9,057 bases of DNA from an uncultured Solirubrobacteraceae bacterium (GCA_955652215.1 CATPAX010000124.1:1-9057), one strand, 5' to 3'; numbered from the stretch's first letter, positions 1-6,150 are shown. The notes: a model not told the origin generated them from the letters alone. Numbers and translations: made by a program.

Positions 1-2
1 CG

Positions 3-548
3 TACCTTTCCCAGCACGCAGGAACGCTGAGCGGCACGTTCCACTTCGTCTCGGGTTCGACCTATTTCAAGACGATCAACCAGGGAAGCTTGCGCGGCTT
101 CTCGGCCACCGCCAAGAAAGCTCCCAGCTGCAAGCCGCCGACGAAGAGCGTGTCCCACGGCACCTCTCTGGACGTGACCTCGCTGGTGGGCGGCATTGGC
201 ACTGGCACCTTCGACGACTTCAACATCCAGCGCGACACGAAGGGCCGCGTGATCGAGCAGTTCTCCGTCCTCGATTCGTCACACGTGAAGCAGGGCGTGG
301 TCATCACCCATGCGATCGATGTGGCGAAGTTGTCTACGTCGGCGTTTACCAACGCAGCGGACCTGTCTTCCGCCAACGCGATGGCCTCGGGACAGTTCAT
401 GAGCGGTAGCGTCACGTTCACGAGCAGCGCGAGGTTCGATAACACGGCCTCAGGGACGGTCTCGGGGAGCATCACCGCGAAGTTTGACGGCCTTGGATCA
501 GTGACCGTGCCGCAGGGCACCACATCTAGCGCTCTGTCGACCAGCTAA
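3..548 (+). CDS. C-terminal part of an uncharacterised, probably secreted beta-rich protein (5' truncated)
   Basis: The frame is open from the first full codon at position 3 to a TAA at 546-548, so the true start lies upstream of the window and about 181 residues are visible. I do not recognise the family. The chain is rich in Gly, Ser, Thr and Val, with alternating hydrophobic and polar stretches typical of beta-strands. Examples are the strand-like runs near the beginning (TLSGTFHFVSGS) and near the end (SGTVSGSITAKFDGLGSVTV). It has a single Cys in the visible part, no transmembrane helix and no recognisable catalytic motif. The composition suits an exported or cell-surface protein, but the signal peptide, if any, is outside the window. 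An in-frame TTG at 90 could be called as a start, but the open frame before it encodes the same kind of sequence, so I treat the gene as truncated. The gene converges on the decarboxylase at 606-2237. Confidence 0.7.
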   Translation, partial: YLSQHAGTLSGTFHFVSGSTYFKTINQGSLRGFSATAKKAPSCKPPTKSVSHGTSLDVTSLVGGIGTGTFDDFNIQRDTKGRVIEQFSVLDSSHVKQGVVITHAIDVAKLSTSAFTNAADLSSANAMASGQFMSGSVTFTSSARFDNTASGTVSGSITAKFDGLGSVTVPQGTTSSALSTS

Positions 549-559
549 CAGAGCGCACC

Positions 560-595
560 GCAGTCCGGGCCCCTCGCGCAAGTGGCCCGGACTGC
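560..595. terminator. Perfect 12-bp hairpin between convergent genes (candidate bidirectional terminator)
   Basis: The arms GCAGTCCGGGCC (560-571) and GGCCCGGACTGC (584-595) pair perfectly around a 12-nt loop. The hairpin sits 11 nt after the stop of the upstream gene and 10 nt from the stop of the oppositely oriented gene ending at 606. There is no U-tract on either side, which is common for actinobacterial intrinsic-type terminators but makes the terminator call an inference from position and stem strength. Confidence 0.65.
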
Positions 596-609
596 ACTAA
601 CTGCACTAA
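592..609. repeat. Tandem duplication of a 9-mer at the gene end
   Basis: CTGCACTAA occurs twice head-to-tail (592-600 and 601-609). The first copy overlaps the descending arm of the hairpin. The second copy contains the stop codon of the minus-strand gene (CTA at 606-608, read as TAG). This is probably a small slippage duplication. Confidence 0.6.
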
Positions 610-2237
610 CCGTCGGGCTCCGGGACCTCGATCAGCGTCGGCGCCGATCGCTCCATCGCGTCCGTCAGCTCGCTCGCCAAGGCATCTGTGTCCGCGGCCC
701 TCACTCCGGCACAGCCCAGCGCTCGCGCCAGCGCCGGCAGATGTGGCTCGGGCAGATCGACCCCGATCGCCGCGTCCCCTCGGGCGAGCATCTCGTTGCG
801 GATCTCTCCGTAGCCCCGGTTGGAGAACACCACCACCGGGATCGACAGCCCGAGCGCCGCGGCGCTAGCCAGCTCGGCCAACGTGAACATCAGGCCGCCG
901 TCGCCCGAGAGGGCCACAACCTCTCGCTCGGGAGAGGCAAGCTTCGCTCCGATCGCCGCGGGAACCGAGAATCCGAGCGTCCCGAAGCCGCTGGGGTAGA
1001 TGAACCCGTTCGGGACATACACCGGCAGCGCCGGCAGCGCGCCGTAGTAGCAGGACATCGCGCTGTCGGCGGTGAAAATCGTGGCTCGCGGGGCTGCGTC
1101 GCGAATCGCGGCCAGCGGCTCCAGCCATCTCGACCCCTGACGCTCGACGTCTCGAGTCAGGGCCTCGCGCACGCGAGCGACCGATTCCCGGTTTGCGTCG
1201 GGCCGATCCGGTGCGGCAAGCGCCGCGGACAACGTGCGCAGGCAGCTGGCGGCGTCTGAGATCAGCGCGATCGTTGCCGGGGCCCCGCGGTGCGCCTGGT
1301 CTGGGTCGATGTCGATCCGGATGACCTGTCCTCCGATCCACAGCGGACCGTCCCAGAGGTCCGACTGCGCCAGCTCGGTGCCGATCGCGACGACCACCCC
1401 GGCGCTCTCGATCAGCTCTCTGGCCGCCGGCAGGTTCAGGCGGGCCCCAAGCGACAACGGATGGTCCTCAGGCACGACTCCCTTTCCGTTCGCGGTGCTC
1501 AGCACCGGCGCCCCCAAGCGCTCGACGAGAGCAATCACCTCCTCCCCCGCTCCCGCCGCCCCTCCGCCGACGATCACGGCGACGGTCCCTGCCGCGTTGA
1601 GGACGGATGCTGCATGCTCGAACCGCTCCCGGGGGGGCGCCGGAGCACTGACGATGGGCGCCCCCAACGGCTCGGCGTGCGCCTCTTCAGCCAAGAGGTC
1701 CAGCGGAATCTCGACATATGCCGGACGTGGTCGCTGCGATGCGAACGATGTAAACGCCGCCGCCAGCTCCTGCGCTAGCTCTTCGCCACCGCCCACTCGG
1801 ACCGCACGCCCCACGACGCCCTCCATCGCCCGAGGCTGAGATGGCATCTCGTGCAGGTAGCCGCTGCCTCCCGCAGGATGACCGCGTGGCATCCCGGGCG
1901 CAAGGATCAGCAGCGGCACCGAGTCTGACCACGCCTGGGCGGCGGCTGTCGCGAGATTCATGACGCCGGGGCCGGTCGTGACGAACACCACGCCCGGCCG
2001 TCCACTCGTGCGCGCCCACCCGGTTGCGGCATAGCCGGCCCCCTGCTCGTGTCGCGGCAGCACGTGCCGGATGCCGGCGCCCGGCAGGTGCGCGTAGAGG
2101 TCCAGGTTGTGAGTCCCCGGGATGCCGAACACCGTGTCAACCCCGTGTAGGGCAAGGCTCTGCACGGCCAGCGCGCCACACGTGGCGGGCCGCCTCGAAT
2201 CACCAGGAGCAGCGGGCACCGCGAGATCCTCGCGCAT
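606..2237 (-). CDS. ThDP-dependent 2-oxo-acid decarboxylase / acetolactate synthase-like enzyme
   Basis: This is a full-length (543 aa) member of the acetolactate synthase / benzoylformate decarboxylase superfamily of thiamine-diphosphate enzymes. The N-terminal PYR domain has the family start GVDTVFGIPGTHNLDLY (residues 32-48). The catalytic Glu that activates ThDP is E64 in PRHEQGAGYAATGWAR. A TTGPGVMN turn follows at 87-94. The central domain contains the VIVGGGAAGAG stretch. The C-terminal PP domain has the ThDP/Mg motif GDGG (445-448) and ends the motif with S-N at 472-473, where N-N is more usual. The HEQGAGY and NGFIYPSGFGTLG signatures recall 5-guanidino-2-oxopentanoate decarboxylase (AruI) and related simple decarboxylases more than biosynthetic IlvB, and no IlvN-like small subunit is nearby. 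The substrate is not determinable from sequence. I chose the ATG at 2237 because a -10 box lies 6 nt upstream and the alternative TTG at 2273 falls inside the predicted -35 box. The gene is divergent from the marR gene. Confidence 0.85.
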   Translation of the reverse strand: MREDLAVPAAPGDSRRPATCGALAVQSLALHGVDTVFGIPGTHNLDLYAHLPGAGIRHVLPRHEQGAGYAATGWARTSGRPGVVFVTTGPGVMNLATAAAQAWSDSVPLLILAPGMPRGHPAGGSGYLHEMPSQPRAMEGVVGRAVRVGGGEELAQELAAAFTSFASQRPRPAYVEIPLDLLAEEAHAEPLGAPIVSAPAPPRERFEHAASVLNAAGTVAVIVGGGAAGAGEEVIALVERLGAPVLSTANGKGVVPEDHPLSLGARLNLPAARELIESAGVVVAIGTELAQSDLWDGPLWIGGQVIRIDIDPDQAHRGAPATIALISDAASCLRTLSAALAAPDRPDANRESVARVREALTRDVERQGSRWLEPLAAIRDAAPRATIFTADSAMSCYYGALPALPVYVPNGFIYPSGFGTLGFSVPAAIGAKLASPEREVVALSGDGGLMFTLAELASAAALGLSIPVVVFSNRGYGEIRNEMLARGDAAIGVDLPEPHLPALARALGCAGVRAADTDALASELTDAMERSAPTLIEVPEPDG

Positions 2238-2243
2238 CGCCGC

Positions 2244-2273
2244 ACCGTACCGAACACCCGCAACGCGGACCAA
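2244..2273 (-). promoter_or_regulatory. Predicted promoter of the decarboxylase gene (leaderless)
   Basis: On the minus strand, TTGGTC (2273-2268) is followed after 18 bp by TACGGT (2249-2244), a TANNNT -10 box. The ATG at 2237 begins 6 nt after the -10 box, so transcription would start at or next to the start codon, as is common in actinobacteria. No Shine-Dalgarno sequence precedes the ATG, which agrees with a leaderless mRNA. Confidence 0.5.
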
Positions 2274-2285
2274 TCGGCCGCCAGC

Positions 2286-2301
2286 AGTTGACCTGTCAAC
2301 T
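2286..2301. promoter_or_regulatory. Perfect 16-bp palindrome, candidate MarR operator
   Basis: AGTTGACCTGTCAACT is a perfect inverted repeat with 7-bp arms and a 2-bp centre. Its length and symmetry suit a dimeric MarR-family winged-helix protein. It lies between the divergent decarboxylase and marR genes and overlaps the first base of the predicted marR -10 box (2301-2306), so binding would block marR transcription and could also affect the opposite promoter 13 bp away. The assignment to the adjacent regulator rests on position and symmetry. Confidence 0.65.
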
Positions 2302-2306
2302 ACACT
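2301..2306 (+). promoter_or_regulatory. Predicted -10 box of the marR gene
   Basis: TACACT fits TANNNT and stands 7 nt before the GTG at 2314, which predicts a leaderless transcript. No good -35 box is present 17-18 bp upstream. The space is instead occupied by the palindrome at 2286-2301. Confidence 0.45.
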
Positions 2307-2313
2307 TGTGGTG

Positions 2314-2793
2314 GTGAGCGCAACCTCCTCATCTCGTCTTGACGGCGTCGCTTTGATCGCCTGGCGCAGCTATCTGCAGAGCCACGCCTCGATCCTTCGC
2401 GCCCTCGACGCCGAGCTCGTCGCCGCGCACGGCCTGACCACACGCGACTACGAAGTTCTGCTCTACCTCGCGCAAGCGCCCGACCGAAGACTGCCGATGT
2501 CAGCTCTCGCCGAGCGGACGATGCTGACCCGGTCAGGGATCACCCGCTTGGTCGACGGACTCGTGGCGGGCGGACTGATCGAGCGAGTCGCTTGCCCGGA
2601 CGACGCGCGGGTCTGTTACGCCCGCTTGACTGACCCCGGCTACGAGAGCCTGCGGAATGCCGGTGCCACGCATGTCGGGAGCGTGCGACGGCTCTTCCTG
2701 GCGCATTTCAGCGACGGGGAGCTGGAGGATCTAGCAGGGTTCCTAAGCCGGCTACCGGGCGCCGGTCAAGATGTTGTCTGCGAAGTGGAGTGA
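2314..2793 (+). CDS. MarR-family winged-helix transcriptional regulator
   Basis: This 159-residue protein has the usual length and architecture of MarR regulators. A first dimerisation helix (VALIAWRSYLQSHASILRALDAEL, about residues 12-35) precedes the DNA-binding domain. That domain has the LTTRDYEVLLYLA helix (41-53), a helix-turn-helix with recognition helix MLTRSGITRLVDGLVAGGLI (70-89), the wing ERVACPDDARVCYARLTD (90-107) with the conserved Asp-Asp-Ala-Arg turn, and C-terminal helices that complete the dimer interface. Cys94 and Cys101 flank the wing and Cys156 is near the C-terminus. Three GTG codons in a row (2308, 2311, 2314) can start the protein. I took 2314 because of the -10 box at 2301-2306. 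A longer reading from 2122 would run through the promoter and antisense to the decarboxylase, with non-MarR sequence. The gene is followed directly by the VOC dioxygenase gene and is probably autoregulated through the palindrome. Confidence 0.88.
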   Translation: MSATSSSRLDGVALIAWRSYLQSHASILRALDAELVAAHGLTTRDYEVLLYLAQAPDRRLPMSALAERTMLTRSGITRLVDGLVAGGLIERVACPDDARVCYARLTDPGYESLRNAGATHVGSVRRLFLAHFSDGELEDLAGFLSRLPGAGQDVVCEVE

Positions 2794-2803
2794 GCTGAGA
2801 ACA

Positions 2804-3715
2804 ATGAGTACGTCGAGTCAAACCACGCCGGGGAATACGCCAAGTCAGACCACGCAACTGACTCCGATCGCCGCCGAGACCGACCTCGGTGCGGTGCGCC
2901 TCACCGTCTCGGATATCGCCCGCTCGCGCGCCTTCTACGAGCGCGCCACCGGGCTGTCCTCATTCGATCACGTGGACGGCGGGGTCTCGCTCGGCGTCGA
3001 CGCCGAGCATCCGCTGATCGAGCTGGTCGGCGACAGTGACGCGGCGGCGCTGAACCGCCGCGCTACGGGGCTCTACCACCTCGCGATCCTGCTCCCGTCG
3101 CGGCGCGATCTCGGATTCGCGCTCGCGCGGATAGCCGAGGCCCGCTGGCCGCTCGACGGCGCCTCCGACCATCTGGTCAGCGAGGCGCTGTACCTCTCCG
3201 ATCCCGACGGGATCGGGATCGAGATCTATCGAGACCGGCCACGCGATCAGTGGCGCCGGGATCGCGATCAGCTTCAGATGTCCAGCGAGCCGCTCGATCT
3301 CGATGGCGTCATCGGCGAGATCCAGGGCGCGCAGGAGCTCCAGAGTCGTGCGCCCGCGGGAACCAAACTCGGTCACGTGCACCTTCAGGTCGCCGACCTC
3401 AGCGCGACCGAAGACTTCTACGGCGGCGTGCTCGGCTTCGACGTGGTGGTCCGTCTGTACCCGGGCGCACTGTTCTTCTCAGCCGGCGGCTACCACCATC
3501 ACATCGGGACGAACGTTTGGCACAGCCGCGGGGCGAGCCCTCCCGAGCCAGGGGCGGTCGGGCTGCGGAGCTTCGAGATCGTGCTCCCGAGCAACGCCGA
3601 GCGCGACCGCGTGCTCGATCGGGTAAGGGAGGCCGGCATCGAGATGACCCACAGCGATGCGGGAGTCCTGATCCGCGACCCGTCCGGCAACGGCGTCGAG
3701 CTGCGGGCTGCCTGA
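2804..3715 (+). CDS. Two-domain VOC-family dioxygenase (CatE-like catechol 2,3-dioxygenase / glyoxalase fold)
   Basis: This 303-aa protein carries two vicinal-oxygen-chelate modules. Module 1 runs from GAVRLTVSDIARSRAFYERATGL (about 29-51) to YLSDPDGIGIEIYRDRPRDQW (130-150), a phrase typical of CatE-type extradiol dioxygenases. Module 2 starts with LGHVHLQVADLSATEDFYGGVLGF (189-212) and ends with DPSGNGVELRAA. The metal site is expected in module 2: His191 or His193, a His within YHHH (231-233) and Glu299. Module 1 lacks the first His (VRL in place of H.L), as expected for the non-catalytic half. Such enzymes cleave catecholic rings with Fe(II) or Mn(II), but some family members have other roles, so the substrate is open. 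The start at ATG 2804 has a GGAG at 2787-2790 that overlaps the end of marR. The intergenic gap is only 10 bp, so the two genes are very likely co-transcribed. An in-frame ATG at 2771 inside marR is less likely. Confidence 0.82.
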   Translation: MSTSSQTTPGNTPSQTTQLTPIAAETDLGAVRLTVSDIARSRAFYERATGLSSFDHVDGGVSLGVDAEHPLIELVGDSDAAALNRRATGLYHLAILLPSRRDLGFALARIAEARWPLDGASDHLVSEALYLSDPDGIGIEIYRDRPRDQWRRDRDQLQMSSEPLDLDGVIGEIQGAQELQSRAPAGTKLGHVHLQVADLSATEDFYGGVLGFDVVVRLYPGALFFSAGGYHHHIGTNVWHSRGASPPEPGAVGLRSFEIVLPSNAERDRVLDRVREAGIEMTHSDAGVLIRDPSGNGVELRAA

Positions 3716-3744
3716 CCGCCCACGGCCCGCCGTCCGCTCACCGG

Positions 3745-3762
3745 GCGGCCGGCCCCGGCCGC
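3745..3762. terminator. GC-only hairpin after the VOC gene (candidate terminator)
   Basis: The arms GCGGCCGG (3745-3752) and CCGGCCGC (3755-3762) are perfectly complementary. In practice they would form a 7-bp stem with a 4-nt loop. The hairpin lies 30 bp after the VOC stop codon and directly before the -10 box of the tRNA gene. No T-run follows. Confidence 0.4.
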
Positions 3763-3768
3763 TACCCT
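3763..3768 (+). promoter_or_regulatory. Predicted -10 box of the tRNA-Cys gene
   Basis: TACCCT fits TANNNT and ends 9 nt before the mature 5' end of the tRNA at 3778, the usual short distance for a tRNA promoter with a brief 5' leader. No convincing -35 sequence is visible in the GC-rich DNA upstream. Confidence 0.35.
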
Positions 3769-3777
3769 ACGGGCCGC

Positions 3778-3848
3778 GGCGACGTGGCGGAGTGGCTACG
3801 CAGCGGCCTGCAAAGCCGTTTACACCGGTTCGATTCCGGTCGTCGCCT
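3778..3848 (+). tRNA. tRNA-Cys (anticodon GCA)
   Basis: The 71-nt sequence folds as a full cloverleaf. The acceptor stem is GGCGACG (3778-3784) with CGTCGCC (3841-3847). The D stem is GCG (3787-3789) with CGC (3799-3801), and the D-loop contains GG. The anticodon stem GCGGC/GCCGT has one G-U pair and the loop CTGCAAA carries anticodon GCA at 3810-3812. The T stem ACCGG/CCGGT closes the loop TTCGATT. The discriminator base is T (3848), the identity base expected for tRNA-Cys. The genome continues with CTG, so CCA is not encoded and must be added after transcription. The phytoene synthase gene follows on the same strand 120 bp downstream. Confidence 0.95.
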
Positions 3849-3968
3849 CTGGATGGAAGCCTGGCAAAAAAGCAGCTCTCGGGAAAGCGTTCGTCCACGA
3901 CGAGCGGGCCTGTCGCCGGAGCTCGGAGATCCTGGCCCGCAGGTGCTCGGCGGGTTTGGGATGGCGGC

Positions 3969-4874
3969 ATGAACCCTGCCTCCGACGCCGATCTGCGTCT
4001 GGCGTATCGGGCTTGCCGGCGGATGCACCGCCGGTACGACCCGACGTTTTATTTGGCGGCCCGGCGCCTCCCGTCCGATGTACGGCCCGCGGTGCACGCC
4101 CTTTACGGGTTCGTCCGCGGTGCGGATCAGCTCGTCGATGGCGCAGGCCGCTCGCCCGATCCCGCGGCGCGGCGCCGAGCCCTGGACCGCTGGCAGGAAG
4201 AGCTCGAATGGGGCATGGCGACCGGACGCTCGCGGCATCCGGTGATCGCTGCGCTGGTGGATGCCGGCCGCAGACATGATCTGCCGCTCGCCGAGCTGTC
4301 GGTCTACATGGACTCCATGCGCATGGACTGCGATCCCGTTCGGGTGGCCACTCGTGCCGAACTCGACAAGTACATGCGCGGCAGCGCCGGCGCGGTCGGA
4401 TTGATCATGGCGCCCCTGATCGGCGCGCCCAGGGAGCTCCACCACACTGTGGCCGAGCTGGGCACCGCGTTCCAGCTGACGAACTTCATCCGGGATGTTC
4501 GCGAGGACTACGAGCTCAACCGGGTTTACCTTCCGGCCGAGGAGCGAGCGCGTCTGGGCGTCAGCGTCGATGACATCGCCCAGCGGCGGATGACCAACGG
4601 CTTGCGCGCGCTTGTGGCGGCCGAGGTCGGGCGAGCTCGGCACATGTTCGGGAGCACCGCGATCTTGCACGAGGTTTTGCATCCCGCGGTGCGCCCCGGG
4701 ATCGTCCTGGCTCGCTCGGTCTACGAACGTATCCTCGACCGGGTTGAGGCCTTCGACTTTGATGTCCTAGGCCGCAGCATCCGCGTGCCGCCGTGGCAGC
4801 TGGGCAGCGTGGCAGTCGCCGCACTGTCCGCTGGGCGCCGGCCGCAACCGGTATATGGAAAGACGGTGAGTTGA
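3969..4874 (+). CDS. crtB: Phytoene/squalene synthase family protein
   Basis: This 301-aa enzyme has the all-alpha head-to-head prenyl transferase fold. It condenses two prenyl diphosphates (geranylgeranyl diphosphate to phytoene, or farnesyl diphosphate to squalene) with release of diphosphate. Both Mg-diphosphate motifs are present: the first Asp-rich motif DQLVD at residues 53-57, after the FYLAARRLP helix (27-35) and YGFVRGA, and the second, NFIRDVREDYELNRVYLP, at 172-189 with Asp176 and Asp180. The family signature Y-MRGSAGAVG is at 135-144. The NRVYLP ending and the length favour the CrtB/phytoene branch, but squalene synthases of the HpnC/HpnD type cannot be excluded by eye, so the symbol is tentative. 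The ATG at 3969 fits the usual family N-terminus. The open frame extends upstream through the tRNA, which cannot be coding. No clear Shine-Dalgarno is present. The next gene starts 40 bp after the stop, in the same direction. Confidence 0.88.
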   Translation: MNPASDADLRLAYRACRRMHRRYDPTFYLAARRLPSDVRPAVHALYGFVRGADQLVDGAGRSPDPAARRRALDRWQEELEWGMATGRSRHPVIAALVDAGRRHDLPLAELSVYMDSMRMDCDPVRVATRAELDKYMRGSAGAVGLIMAPLIGAPRELHHTVAELGTAFQLTNFIRDVREDYELNRVYLPAEERARLGVSVDDIAQRRMTNGLRALVAAEVGRARHMFGSTAILHEVLHPAVRPGIVLARSVYERILDRVEAFDFDVLGRSIRVPPWQLGSVAVAALSAGRRPQPVYGKTVS

Positions 4875-4902
4875 CCGACTCATCCTTCCGCAGCGCGGGG
4901 GC

Positions 4903-4907
4903 GGGGG
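4903..4907 (+). promoter_or_regulatory. Ribosome binding site of the FAD reductase gene
   Basis: A GGGGG run 7 nt before the ATG at 4915 is the best match to the anti-Shine-Dalgarno sequence and supports this start rather than an internal one. Confidence 0.45.
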
Positions 4908-4914
4908 TTCGCAG

Positions 4915-6150
4915 ATGACCGTGCGGGCCACGGCCCGGGGTGCGCAGCGAAGCTCGCTCGACGGGTTGACGGCGGACATTCTCATCTGCGGCGCCAGTTT
5001 CGCCGGCTTGGCGGTGGCGCGCGAGCTCGCGGCCTCCGGCGCTTCGGTGCTGCTCGTGGACCGCTACGAGCTCGGCGAGCGGGCCACTTCGGCATGCGCG
5101 GCACCGACTCCGTGGCTGCACGCAATGGGACTGTCCGAGGCGATCCGGCAGGAGATTCCGCACATGCGGTTCACCACCCCCCACGGCTCGGTGCGCTACC
5201 GCCTGCCCTGGAGCTGGGCAGCGTTCGACTACCGCCGCCTCTGCGAACTGCTCTACGCGCAGTGTGACGCGCGCTTTCACACTGCCAAGGTGGAAGGCCG
5301 CGCGGCGCCTTGCGATGGCCTCGCCGCAGACTTGATCTCGGTCACCACGGACCGTGGCGTACTACACGCTCCGCTGGTGGTCGACGCCATGGGGTGGCGA
5401 CGCGTGCTCGGTCAGAGCGGCTACCAGCCCCCCGAGGCGCCGTTATCGCGGGGGCTTGAGGTGCACCCCAACGGTCACGGGGAGGACCTCGATGTGTGGA
5501 TCGAGCGCACTCTGGTGCGACGGGGATACGGTTGGCGGGTGCCCGCGGGCGGTGAGGCGCGCGTTGGAGTTGCCTCCTACGCACCGGCTGATCACGTCCG
5601 CGAGCCGACCGTCGAGCTGGCCGAGCGTCTACAGCTCGACGCGGTGCGCTACCAGGGCAACTGGTTCCCTCATCGCTTGCGAGCCGCGGCAGAAGATTCG
5701 ATCTTCTTCGTCGGCGACTCCGCCGGCCACTGCTTTCCGCTCTCAGGTGAGGGCATTCGCACCGCGTTCTACTTCGGCATCGCCTGCGGCCGGGAGCTCA
5801 GAGCGGTGCTCGAGCAACGGCGTTCGCGAACCGAGGCGGCGGAGTGCTATGCCGCGTTCAGCGCCGCACACGCGCGCGCTTTCTCGATCGCCGGGCACCT
5901 GCAGCGAATCGTTCCGGCACTGCCCCCCCGGCTCCTCCTATCCGGGCTTCGGTTGCTGGCACACCAGCGTCTCGTTGATCGAACCTTCGGGTGGTACCTC
6001 GATCAGGTCCATCCTTCGTTTGCCTCGCCAGGGTCATTTCATCAAACGGACAAGCTAGGCCGCCATCCAGCGCAGTCGCCAGGACAGATCCAGGCCACTT
6101 ACGCGAGGAGCGCAGCCAGCAATGACCCACTCTCACCCGGAACCTCTTAA
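4915..6150 (+). CDS. FAD-dependent oxidoreductase of the geranylgeranyl reductase type
   Basis: This 411-aa flavoprotein has the p-hydroxybenzoate-hydroxylase fold used by geranylgeranyl reductases, halogenases and related enzymes. A Rossmann beta-alpha-beta begins at residue 21 (DILICGASFAGLAVARELAASGASVLLVDR). The dinucleotide loop is G-A-S-F-A-G, with Ser in place of the middle Gly. DYRRLCELL (105-113) is the usual R-x-x-L element. VVDAMGW (155-161) is the second FAD contact. RGYGWRVPAGGEARVGVASY (203-222) corresponds to the YGW-P-G---VG signature of the geranylgeranyl reductase group. FVGDSAGHCFPLSGEGIRTAF (265-285) is the GD motif that binds the FAD ribityl chain. The likely role is reduction of double bonds in a polyprenyl chain, and its position 40 bp behind a prenyl synthase supports an isoprenoid substrate. 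A hydroxylase or epoxidase function is possible in this fold. The last 40 or so residues are a low-complexity polar tail. Confidence 0.8.
   Translation: MTVRATARGAQRSSLDGLTADILICGASFAGLAVARELAASGASVLLVDRYELGERATSACAAPTPWLHAMGLSEAIRQEIPHMRFTTPHGSVRYRLPWSWAAFDYRRLCELLYAQCDARFHTAKVEGRAAPCDGLAADLISVTTDRGVLHAPLVVDAMGWRRVLGQSGYQPPEAPLSRGLEVHPNGHGEDLDVWIERTLVRRGYGWRVPAGGEARVGVASYAPADHVREPTVELAERLQLDAVRYQGNWFPHRLRAAAEDSIFFVGDSAGHCFPLSGEGIRTAFYFGIACGRELRAVLEQRRSRTEAAECYAAFSAAHARAFSIAGHLQRIVPALPPRLLLSGLRLLAHQRLVDRTFGWYLDQVHPSFASPGSFHQTDKLGRHPAQSPGQIQATYARSAASNDPLSPGTS

Noticed and set aside
2238..2273. Longer decarboxylase starting at TTG 2273
   Set aside because: The TTG belongs to the predicted -35 box and no ribosome binding site is seen. 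The ATG at 2237 fits the -10 box spacing.
2122..2313. N-terminal extension of the MarR protein from an ATG at 2122
   Set aside because: It would translate the promoter and operator region and DNA antisense to the decarboxylase. The added 64 residues have no MarR similarity, and the -10 box favours 2314.
3778..3968. tRNA-Cys as an integration (att) site for a mobile element
   Set aside because: I found no second copy of the tRNA 3' end downstream and no integrase or phage gene in the window. The flanking genes look chromosomal.
3762..4682. A 306-codon minus-strand open frame over the tRNA and the phytoene synthase
   Set aside because: It runs through the tRNA gene and antisense to a well-supported enzyme, with low-complexity composition and no motif.
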